Assembly (NCBI GenBank): GCA_965224015.1
Contig: OZ245032.1
Location: forward strand, 2,170,001-2,234,000
Length of the DNA: 64,000 nt
Direction: 5' to 3'
From: CBDCVD01 sp965224015
Lineage (GTDB): Bacteria; Pseudomonadota; Alphaproteobacteria; Rhizobiales; CBDCVD01
The notes beneath the pieces are model-generated. The model was given only the letters and a program-made list of their open reading frames with translations. It did no database searches and was not told the origin of the DNA. Positions 16,147 to 22,520 of the stretch are shown one piece after another. Within the stretch, counting starts at the first letter, position 1. The number at the start of each line of letters is the position of its first letter. The position numbers and the translations under genes were made by a program.

Positions 16147-16763
16147 TTAAGCGTTGCGTACCGATAATGTCCGGTGATCTTGTAATCAAAAAGCATGTCC
16201 TCAAGCTGCGGCCCACGGCCGATATTGTGGACAATAAGCGGGCGCCCGGATGCAGACAGGCGATCCGTAACAATGCCTATATGAGGCAAATTGCCACCCG
16301 GTACAAGGTTCCAGGTGACAATGTCGCCGGGCTTATAGGCGCCCGCATCACGCGAGATTGGCAAAGCCTGGCCATGACGAGAGAAAAACACCTGTAAATT
16401 GAGGACCCTACGGTGATCGATATTCGGATCGGGGCGCTTTAGCCCCCAATTCTTGGGGTAGCGGCTAAAATTGGCTTTCATGTCCTCATGCACCGCCTGC
16501 TGCAGGTCAACCCCTACAGCGCGGTAGCTGCGGACGACAACATCCGTGCACACCCCAAGATGTTTGGGAACATCCCCCCCGGGATAGCCAATGGCATAAT
16601 AGCTTGCGTCGTAAGTAATCCTGTGGGTGGTACGCTCCAGCGCCGCGCTCACCAGTTTTGCGGCCTCGACACCCTCCGCCCTGACATCCTTCAGGTTAGC
16701 ACCAGAAAGCAGGACACCGGCAACAAGGCCGAAAAAGAGAATAAAGTAAGGACTCCTTTGCAT
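16131..16763 (-). CDS. DUF1287 domain protein, secreted
   Basis: 210-residue protein with a signal peptide (ILFFGLVAGVLLSGANLKDVRA). The mature part matches DUF1287: YYAIGYPGGDVPKHLGVCTDVVVRSYRA, with the C-T-D motif and later KPGDIVTWNLVPGG plus HIGIVTD and HNIGRG, the Cys-His-type arrangement of NlpC/P60-like folds. A cell-wall peptidase role is plausible but unproven. The last three residues and stop are contributed by an R1 fragment, so the native C-terminus may have been altered. Located just upstream of ccmI on the same strand. Confidence 0.88.
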   Translation of the reverse strand: MQRSPYFILFFGLVAGVLLSGANLKDVRAEGVEAAKLVSAALERTTHRITYDASYYAIGYPGGDVPKHLGVCTDVVVRSYRAVGVDLQQAVHEDMKANFSRYPKNWGLKRPDPNIDHRRVLNLQVFFSRHGQALPISRDAGAYKPGDIVTWNLVPGGNLPHIGIVTDRLSASGRPLIVHNIGRGPQLEDMLFDYKITGHYRYATLNTKGL

Positions 16764-16775
16764 AGGTTTACGATA

Positions 16776-16857
16776 CAGCTCTACAGCTCTATAGTTCTAT
16801 AATTCTATGGCTTTATGACTCTATAACTCTATTAAGAGACTCTATAACTCTATTAAG
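16776..16857. repeat. AT-rich short tandem repeats
   Basis: Irregular 8- to 9-mers (ctctatag, ttctataa) leading to a duplicated 20-bp unit, actctataactctattaaga. It lies between the DUF1287 gene and the lipoprotein gene. Confidence 0.75.
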
Positions 16858-16870
16858 ATCTGACACGCTC

Positions 16871-16910
16871 CAAAAAAACAAAGGGGCATCCTGTTCGCAA
16901 TGCCCCTTTA
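16871..16910 (-). terminator. rho-independent terminator after the lipoprotein gene
   Basis: On the minus strand a 10-bp perfect stem, AAAGGGGCAT paired with ATGCCCCTTT (loop about 10 nt), is followed by TGTTTTTTTGG. It lies 78 bp beyond the stop of the glycine-zipper lipoprotein gene. Confidence 0.85.
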
Positions 16911-16987
16911 AAAATAGCAAAGGCGATGTCGTCCTGCAACAGGCCCTGCCTTGATTAAACAAGACCCACGACCCACGCGCAGATGGC

Positions 16988-17476
16988 TTAGATAATTCGC
17001 CAATTTCGCTCATTGGGCGACTTGCACGCTGTTCCGCGCGCAACTTCCGGCTGACCATCAATATAAACCGTATGGGTGTATTCCCGGCATATGTCCCCAT
17101 TGGTCTCAAAGGCCCGACCCGCTGTCACCACGCCGCGGCGACCTGTATCCTTATTGCGCCATGCACTTCGGGTTGTGGTATAGCTGTTTGCCTCCAGTGC
17201 ATTGTAATAGGCGCGCCCTGCGAGTTGGCGATCCTGAGCATCCATCTGTTGCCCGATCGCGCCACCAGCCAAACCACCCAAGAGGGCACCGATAACGGTT
17301 GCGGCCACGCGACCGTCGCCCTTGCCGATCTGATTTCCGATAATGCCACCGGCGACGGCACCACCAATGCCACCAATGGTTTGCTTGGGACCCAAGGATG
17401 ACATACCCGTCGATCCATTGCAAGCCGCCAACGACAGACCCGCCATAAGGCAAGCCACCAATCCAAACTTCCTCAT
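16988..17476 (-). CDS. outer-membrane lipoprotein, 17-kDa antigen / glycine-zipper family
   Basis: 162 residues. A lipoprotein signal (GLVACLMAGLSLAACNG, lipobox LAAC) is followed by a glycine-zipper region with IGGIGGAVAGGIIGNQIG and GALLGGLAGGAIGQQMD at about residues 35-80, then the family's ending around CREYTHTVYIDGQPEVARGTACK. It resembles the rickettsial 17-kDa surface antigen and is expected in the outer membrane with a structural or stress role. The ATG at 17476 is preferred over one five codons earlier because it has a GAGAG site and a proper signal peptide. A strong terminator follows. Confidence 0.9.
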   Translation of the reverse strand: MRKFGLVACLMAGLSLAACNGSTGMSSLGPKQTIGGIGGAVAGGIIGNQIGKGDGRVAATVIGALLGGLAGGAIGQQMDAQDRQLAGRAYYNALEANSYTTTRSAWRNKDTGRRGVVTAGRAFETNGDICREYTHTVYIDGQPEVARGTACKSPNERNWRII

Positions 17477-17618
17477 AATTGTCTCTCTCATTTCAAGATG
17501 AATGAAAACCCGCCACCTCAGGAAACTCCTAAAGCCTTAACGAACACTTAACGATACTTGCAACTGACTTTGCCAAAGGCTATTTGTGTACCTTAACCCA
17601 CCATCAAGGAAACAATAT

Positions 17619-17662
17619 GGCTATAGCAAAATGCGTTTACAGCTAACCCCATGCTGATCTAT
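17619..17662 (+). repeat. R4 element fragment
   Basis: tatagcaaaatgcgttta joined to cagctaaccccatgctgatc, both R4 modules, in the 316-bp gap between the sensor kinase and lipoprotein genes. The rest of that gap shows no gene. Confidence 0.6.
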
Positions 17663-17758
17663 TGGGCGAGATTAGCCGCGACCTTTTGCCACTCGCTTAA
17701 TTGGTTTTACAACCGCTACGCCAAGTGAGGTTTTGTGGTTTTTTACCATTACTGTTGT

Positions 17759-17782
17759 GAACAGCCTATGAACGGGCTGTTC
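17759..17782 (-). terminator. weak hairpin after the sensor kinase gene
   Basis: GAACAGCC paired with GGCTGTTC, 8-nt loop, 10 bp past the kinase stop on the minus strand; no clear T-run follows. Confidence 0.3.
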
Positions 17783-17792
17783 AGGATTGGTT

Positions 17793-19169
17793 TCATCTGG
17801 CAACAGGCAACATCAATCGCGCCTGCAAACCGCCCAGTTCCGAGCGAGAAAGATCAAGACTGCCGCCATAAAGTGAGACAAGATCATGCACAATGGCCAG
17901 ACCCAGCCCGGAGCCCGGGACGGTTTCATCCAGACGCCTGCCGCGCATTAACACCTGTTCAAACAGGGCCTCGTCAAGTCCCGGGCCGTCGTCGCTGACG
18001 ATAATCGCCGCCATGGGACCCGCGCGTTTGGATGGCAGATCGTCGTCCAGGACCGCATCCACTCGCACCTGGACCCGTGTTTTTGCCCATTTTGCGGCAT
18101 TGTCCAACAGGTTTCCGACCATCTCCTCCAGGTCCTGCTGTTCACCGCGAAATGTTATTCCTGTCGCACCACTCACGTGAAAGGTCAAAGACTTGCTCAA
18201 ATGGATCTGGCGCATGGCGCCGACGAGCTTACCGATCACCGTATCGGCGCATGCGTTGGCCCCCGCCAGATCGCGACTTGCGGCAACGTGCGCACGATTG
18301 AGGTAGTAGTCAATCTGATCGCGCATGACATGCGCTTGCTCTGTGACCTTACTGGCGAAGGGGCCCGATCGAGCATCGGCCTCATTGGTGACCACACTAA
18401 GCGGTGTTTTCAGGGCGTGCGCGAGATTTCCCACCTGGGTGCGGGCCCGCTCGACCACTTGCCTGTTGGCCTCAATGAGCTGGTTCAACTCCTTTACCAG
18501 TGGCGCAATTTCGTCGGGGTAATTTTCGTCCAAACGGCGCGCCTGGCCACGCCGGATATCGGCGATGGCGGTGCGTAGGTCACTTAAAGGGCGCAGACCA
18601 TAGCGCATGAGGACAAAAAGCATGACCCCCAGCCCCAGCCCGAACGCAAACAAGGTAATGGCAACGCTGCGGCGAAATCTCATGATATCCTGACGAATTT
18701 CGTCGTCATTGCCGGCCACGGTAATTGTGTAGCGCCGACCATCGTCAACAAGAATATTGCGCTGCATCACGCGCAGCCGTCGGCCCTCGGGGCCTACCGT
18801 ATAGCCGCTGTTGATAGCCCCTGACGGGGTAAGTTGTGAGGCATTGACGTTCAGGGTTTCGCTGGACAGGGAAACGGACGCGGAAACAATCCGCTCGGAT
18901 GCCAGATCGTACACCTGCCAATACCAGCCTGAAAGATGAGACTGAAAATTGGCCTCTCCCAAATTAAGAGAATCGTGGTTCGTGGATGCATTCGCCGTGA
19001 CATCGGCGGCGATATTCTTGAGATAGATATGCAACTGTTTGTCGAACCCCTGTTCAACAGACCGCTGGTAAAGAGAGGTGAGAATAATAGCGGCGATAAA
19101 CAGCGCAAACAGGCTCCACAGCGCGGTCAGGCCAAAAAGACGTGCAGCAAGGGATTGAGGGCGTTTCAT
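17793..19169 (-). CDS. feuQ: sensor histidine kinase, FeuQ-like
   Basis: 458-residue inner-membrane kinase: TM1 at about 10-32, a periplasmic domain of about 135 residues, TM2 at about 168-188, HAMP, dimerisation helix with phosphoacceptor His251 in NLAHALKTP, and a catalytic domain with N-box LLDNAAKWA, G1 DDGPGLD and G2 GSGLGLAI. Response regulator on the same strand just upstream, with an R1 copy and an R3 palindrome between them. The nearby degP-ccm genes and a highly FeuP-like regulator favour FeuQ, which in rhizobia senses periplasmic conditions; the signal here is unknown. Confidence 0.85.
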   Translation of the reverse strand: MKRPQSLAARLFGLTALWSLFALFIAAIILTSLYQRSVEQGFDKQLHIYLKNIAADVTANASTNHDSLNLGEANFQSHLSGWYWQVYDLASERIVSASVSLSSETLNVNASQLTPSGAINSGYTVGPEGRRLRVMQRNILVDDGRRYTITVAGNDDEIRQDIMRFRRSVAITLFAFGLGLGVMLFVLMRYGLRPLSDLRTAIADIRRGQARRLDENYPDEIAPLVKELNQLIEANRQVVERARTQVGNLAHALKTPLSVVTNEADARSGPFASKVTEQAHVMRDQIDYYLNRAHVAASRDLAGANACADTVIGKLVGAMRQIHLSKSLTFHVSGATGITFRGEQQDLEEMVGNLLDNAAKWAKTRVQVRVDAVLDDDLPSKRAGPMAAIIVSDDGPGLDEALFEQVLMRGRRLDETVPGSGLGLAIVHDLVSLYGGSLDLSRSELGGLQARLMLPVAR

Positions 19170-19190
19170 CTTTGAGAGCGTTTCGCTTTA

Positions 19191-19291
19191 TACCAAGGGT
19201 CCTTAACAATGACTCATGGCTTAGCGCCAAAGAGTTATGTTATCAAGGCCGTACACCAGTTGGCGTGTCTATAAAGCCAATACCGCTGGTA
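19191..19291 (+). repeat. R1 repeat copy between the two-component genes
   Basis: Complete R1 unit lying between the response regulator and kinase genes, 21 bp upstream of the kinase start. Confidence 0.92.
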
Positions 19292-19343
19292 TTACCGCTC
19301 ACAAAATGGATAAAGCGGGGATAGCGAAACGCATGCTGATCTG

Positions 19344-19399
19344 GAGCGTGTCAGGTTTTAATAGAAGCAATTCTGTTTCTATTAAGACATGACACGCTC
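19344..19399. repeat. R3 palindrome ending in the regulator stop codon
   Basis: 56-bp inverted repeat: GAGCGTGTCAGGTTTTAATAG paired with its complement ending GACACGCTC, central ~9 bp not paired. Its right end overlaps the TAG of the response regulator gene. It could fold as a hairpin at the mRNA end. Confidence 0.85.
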
Positions 19400-20070
19400 T
19401 AGCGCCCGTTTTCCGCAGGCATGATACTGTAACCCAATCCCCTGACGGTTTGAATGATCGCTCCGCCGAGCTTTTTGCGCAAACGCCCTACAAACACCTC
19501 AATCGTGTTCGAATCGCGATCGAAGTCCTGGTCATAAAGATGTTCGATCAGTTCACTGCGCGAGATGACCCGGCCCTGATGGTGCATCAGATAGGACAAC
19601 AAGCGGTATTCGTGGGAGGTGAGTTTGACAGGCTTTCCCGCAACGCTAACGCGCCCTGCACGGGTATCCAGCAAAACGTCTCCCCAGGCGATCTCGTTGG
19701 AGGCAAGACCCGCCGAGCGGCGCATCAGGGCCCGCAACCGGGCAAGCACCTCCTCGATATGGAACGGCTTGGCCACATAGTCATCGGCCCCCGCGTCGAT
19801 GCCCTGGACCTTGTCCGACCAGCGATCGCGGGCTGTCAGCAGCAGAACAGGCATCGTGTGTCCGGCCTCGCGCCACTGCTCAAGCATTGTCAGGCCGTTC
19901 ATGGATGGCAGGCCAATATCGAGCACCACGGCATCGTAAGGTTCCGTGTCGCCAAGAAAATGCCCCTCCTCCCCATCAAAGGCTGCATCGACGACGTAAC
20001 CGGCTTCCTGCAGCGCGTCAACGAGCTGGCGGTTGAGGTCTTTATCGTCTTCAACAACAAGCAATCGCAT
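19399..20070 (-). CDS. feuP: OmpR-family response regulator, FeuP-like
   Basis: 223 residues: receiver domain with acidic pocket ED at residues 7-9, phosphoacceptor Asp51 in VVLDIGLP, conserved Lys in VAKPFH near 101, and a winged-helix DNA-binding domain (KLTSHEYRLLSYLMHHQGRVISRSEL, NTIEVFVGRLRKKL). Receiver and effector are close to rhizobial FeuP, including GIDAGADDYVAKPFH and DQDFDRDSNTIEVF. It heads a two-gene series with the kinase. A small secreted protein gene lies upstream on the same strand, beyond two R1 copies. Confidence 0.9.
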   Translation of the reverse strand: MRLLVVEDDKDLNRQLVDALQEAGYVVDAAFDGEEGHFLGDTEPYDAVVLDIGLPSMNGLTMLEQWREAGHTMPVLLLTARDRWSDKVQGIDAGADDYVAKPFHIEEVLARLRALMRRSAGLASNEIAWGDVLLDTRAGRVSVAGKPVKLTSHEYRLLSYLMHHQGRVISRSELIEHLYDQDFDRDSNTIEVFVGRLRKKLGGAIIQTVRGLGYSIMPAENGR

Positions 20071-20265
20071 GGGCGCGCTACCTAAATGTAATCTTTAAAC
20101 CGGTTCTCTTTTGCAAAGGGCGGCACATTAACGTTGTCGCACCCTTGCACGTTGTCGTGCCTTGAAAGCTCCCGGACTTTTATCAGTGAGCGCCGCCGCC
20201 TCACAGGGTGCCCCTATTCATGAAAACCCTGCCGAAATGGGGCGCTAGCGGTGTAACGCCAAGAG

Positions 20266-20328
20266 GTTGTTCCTGGTAAATCCATCGGGTGCAGGTGGCC
20301 ACCTTGAGAACAACTTATTGAAAGATTA
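20266..20328 (+). repeat. R2 left and right end fused (deleted copy)
   Basis: gttcctggtaaatccatcgg ... ggtggccac joined directly to cttgagaacaacttattgaa: the outer flanks of R2 copy C without its hairpin, as expected from deletion between the arms. Confidence 0.6.
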
Positions 20329-20533
20329 TACCAGCGGTATTGGCTTTATATACACGTCGACTGGTGTACTGCCTTGATAACATAACTCTTAGACGCTAAG
20401 CCATGAGTCCTTGTTAAGGACCCTTGGTATTATACCAGCGGTATTGGCTTTATAGACACGCCGACTGGTGTACTGCCTTGATAACATAACTCTTTGACGC
20501 TAAGCCATGAGTCCTTGTTAAGGACCCTTGGTA
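20329..20533 (-). repeat. R1 repeat, two tandem copies
   Basis: Copies at 20329-20429 and 20433-20533, reverse orientation, filling the gap between the small periplasmic protein gene and the response regulator gene. With the R2 remnant they leave only about 190 bp of unassigned sequence in 20071-20563. Confidence 0.92.
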
Positions 20534-20563
20534 TTACATCCAGCCATCAGAAAACGCCCGGGC

Positions 20564-20845
20564 CTATTTGCCCGTTTTGGCATCGATGCGCAGCTTTGAG
20601 GCCTCTCCCTCGCTCGACAGGATAACGACCTTGTAGTACAGTCCATCCTCGTCGCAAAGTTCCGACCGCACCACCTCGCCACCGGTTCGTTTAACAACGA
20701 TGGTGTTGACCTGAGAGGGAGAAAGAACATCCCCCTGGCTAACAAGCTTGCGCGCGGCATCGGTACTAAGGCAGGTGTCCTCGGCCTTCGCATCAGCGCA
20801 AAAAAGCAATAGAGATGTTGCCAGAGCCGTCCGCAACACAATCAT
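20564..20845 (-). CDS. small secreted PepSY-like protein
   Basis: 93 residues: signal peptide (MIVLRTALATSLLLFCADAKA) and a mature part with ARKLVSQGDVLSPSQVNTIV and LYYKVVILSSEGEASKLRID, a helix-then-strand pattern like PepSY domains. Such proteins often sit next to two-component systems. In rhizobia the small periplasmic protein FeuN inhibits FeuQ and is encoded with it, so a FeuN-like role is an attractive inference. The ATG is placed at the signal peptide; longer in-frame extensions have no support. Two cysteines (residues 25 and 64) could form a disulfide. Confidence 0.65.
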   Translation of the reverse strand: MIVLRTALATSLLLFCADAKAEDTCLSTDAARKLVSQGDVLSPSQVNTIVVKRTGGEVVRSELCDEDGLYYKVVILSSEGEASKLRIDAKTGK

Positions 20846-20967
20846 AATAACTCCCAAATAGGGGGAACAGCACCTATCGGTGACGTTGTTTTCAATGTTA
20901 TCCCCGGTTATAGCGGAAATGATCTGAATAGCAGATGAACGATGCAAGTCAAGACGATGCGCGCGTC

Positions 20968-21195
20968 CTATTGCCGCGCCTGCGGCACCCTTTCGCCACG
21001 GCAAATACGCACCTGATCGCGCAATTGACCATAGTCGACAAGCATCCTGGAGAGCGCCGCGTTTTTCGGCAGAGCTTTGATTTGCGCCCTGGCCTCTTGA
21101 CGGGTGGCCGCATCGTAGCTGACCAGGGTTGGGCACGCCCCAGGGCTAGAACGATCCGTCACGCAGGCGCCGGTCAACATCATCGCGATCATCAT
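20968..21195 (-). CDS. small lipoprotein, o-spanin (Rz1)-like
   Basis: 75 residues with a short lipoprotein signal (MMIAMMLTGACVTD; lipobox LTGAC) and a soluble part with two further cysteines. Its first 50 bp overlap the end of the preceding small membrane-protein gene in another frame. A TM/coiled-coil gene followed by an overlapping small lipoprotein gene, directly after an endolysin gene, is the classical layout of phage Rz/Rz1 spanins that disrupt the outer membrane at lysis. Function is inferred from this context; no sequence family is recognised. Confidence 0.55.
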   Translation of the reverse strand: MMIAMMLTGACVTDRSSPGACPTLVSYDAATRQEARAQIKALPKNAALSRMLVDYGQLRDQVRICRGERVPQARQ

Positions 21196-21367
21196 CACGT
21201 GCAAGGACCTTGGCCATGGCATCGGCTTTGCTTGCCATATCGCGGGCCATTTCGGCGTCGCGCTCGGCGCGCCCGCGCCGACGGGCCGCGCGAACCAGGG
21301 CCACGACAAGGATCGCAAAAAGAATGGGCGCGAGAGATAGCAAAACAAGTATTGTGAGGCTTTGCAT
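21146..21367 (-). CDS. small membrane protein, i-spanin (Rz)-like
   Basis: 73 residues: one N-terminal transmembrane helix (LTILVLLSLAPILFAILVVAL) followed by a highly charged helix (RRRGRAERDAEMARDMASK...) likely to form a coiled coil. It starts 9 bp after the end of the endolysin/holin reading frame and overlaps the lipoprotein gene. Topology and position fit an inner-membrane spanin subunit, inferred only; a generic membrane protein is the alternative. Confidence 0.55.
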   Translation of the reverse strand: MQSLTILVLLSLAPILFAILVVALVRAARRRGRAERDAEMARDMASKADAMAKVLARDDDRDDVDRRLRDGSF

Positions 21368-21376
21368 GGGCGCATC

Positions 21377-21562
21377 CTAGGCGTTCTCAACAGAGTTTTT
21401 GATGCCCTTGCGCAAAAACAGGATTGCCAGTCCTTCACTCAAAAGCTGACCGGCGCTTTGCTGATCAAAAGCCGGTAACGGGACGCCAAACAGCTGAAGA
21501 ATGCCAATCAGCATCATAATGACGGCAATTGCATAGGTCTTGTAACCACTGAAAATATCCAT
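21377..21562 (-). CDS. possible internal holin-like gene (nested, same frame)
   Basis: From ATG 21562 the same frame gives a 61-residue protein, MDIFSGYKTY then a hydrophobic helix, a short loop and an amphipathic second helix ending IKNSVENA. AAGGAG stands 7-8 bp before this ATG. Comparable small membrane proteins follow GH108 genes as separate holins in phage-like loci. Whether it is made alone, only as the C-terminus of the endolysin, or both cannot be told from sequence. Confidence 0.45.
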   Translation of the reverse strand: MDIFSGYKTYAIAVIMMLIGILQLFGVPLPAFDQQSAGQLLSEGLAILFLRKGIKNSVENA

Positions 21563-22207
21563 AGGAATCTCCTTATGATCCTTATGATCCTTATAATATT
21601 GCGGGTTGGGGATCGGGGGTGGTGATGCATTGTCACCGGGTGGGCGGTGCCGGCGCTGGGCCGCGGCGGCGGAATGGGTGGCCTTTGCCATTTGCAGCGC
21701 GCGCCGGTGCACCGAAGCCGTTCGCCCTAACCAGCCACGCCCGAAGGTGGGAAATGTCGAAAGCGCGCGCAGAAATTTTACGCGCCTGTTCATATAGTGC
21801 GTGATGGCCTGATCCGGCGGATAGCGCGCCGCCGCCGCCAGGGTGCGAGCGCCAATAACCCCGTCAACGGTGGTGCCAACAACCTGTTGCAGCCACTTTA
21901 CCGCACGCTGTGGGCCCGAGTTCACAGCCGCATCGAAGACGACGTAGTCAAGCCCTGTCGGTAATTCCTGACACTGGCATCGCTCCCAGTAACGGGCCCG
22001 ATAGATGTCCCTTGCCTCTCTGCGCGACAGGCGCCGTACAGCACTCTTGGGCAGTTTCCACCACGGACGAACGGCGCGCCATCGTGCCAGGGTACGTCGG
22101 GTGATCCCGTATTTGGTGGCGCCTCCAGGATCACGGGGATGATCCACATAGCCGCCCTCATGCTCCAACACAAGGGCAACCGCCGCGGCAAACGTATCAT
22201 CGGCCAT
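21377..22207 (-). CDS. GH108-type endolysin with C-terminal membrane segment
   Basis: 276 residues. About 1-165 is a glycoside hydrolase 108 / peptidoglycan-binding muramidase: catalytic Glu in LEHEGGYVDHPRDPGGATKYGIT, then DIYRARYWERCQC, LDYVVFDAAVNSG and GVIGARTLAAA. A Pro/Ser/Ala-rich linker and a KDHKDHKE stretch lead into a transmembrane region (AIAVIMMLIGILQLFGVPLP). The KDHKDHKE codons are a 9-bp tandem repeat containing AAGGAG, suggesting a former separate holin gene read in frame. ATG 22207 has AGGAAAG upstream; a TTG two codons earlier is less likely. Releases GTA particles by cell-wall lysis, inferred from position. Confidence 0.85.
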   Translation of the reverse strand: MADDTFAAAVALVLEHEGGYVDHPRDPGGATKYGITRRTLARWRAVRPWWKLPKSAVRRLSRREARDIYRARYWERCQCQELPTGLDYVVFDAAVNSGPQRAVKWLQQVVGTTVDGVIGARTLAAAARYPPDQAITHYMNRRVKFLRALSTFPTFGRGWLGRTASVHRRALQMAKATHSAAAAQRRHRPPGDNASPPPIPNPQYYKDHKDHKEIPMDIFSGYKTYAIAVIMMLIGILQLFGVPLPAFDQQSAGQLLSEGLAILFLRKGIKNSVENA

Positions 22208-22239
22208 CGTCAAGTTCTTTCCTGAGGGGAACCTGCATA

Positions 22240-22506
22240 CAGATTTCAGATTTCAGATTTCAGATTTCAGATTTCAGATTTCAGATTTCAGATTTCAGAT
22301 TTCAGATTTCAGATTTCAGATTTCAGATTTCAGATTTCAGATTTCAGATTTCAGATTTCAGATTTCAGATTTCAGATTTCAGATTTCAGATTTCAGATTT
22401 CAGATTTCAGATTTCAGATTTCAGATTTCAGATTTCAGATTTCAGATTTCAGATTTCAGATTTCAGATTTCAGATTTCAGATTTCAGATTTCAGATTTCA
22501 GATTTC
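22240..22506. repeat. heptamer satellite (agatttc), about 38 copies
   Basis: 267 bp of virtually uninterrupted agatttc heptamers between the hub gene stop (22521) and the endolysin start (22207). Seven is not a multiple of three, so no frame reads through all units. The unit differs by one base from the heptamer in the coxD leader (gtttcag/atttcag). Confidence 0.97.
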
Positions 22507-22520
22507 GGCGCGCGGAATTT

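Noticed and set aside
22240..22506. CRISPR array
   Set aside because: Units are 7 bp with no spacers.
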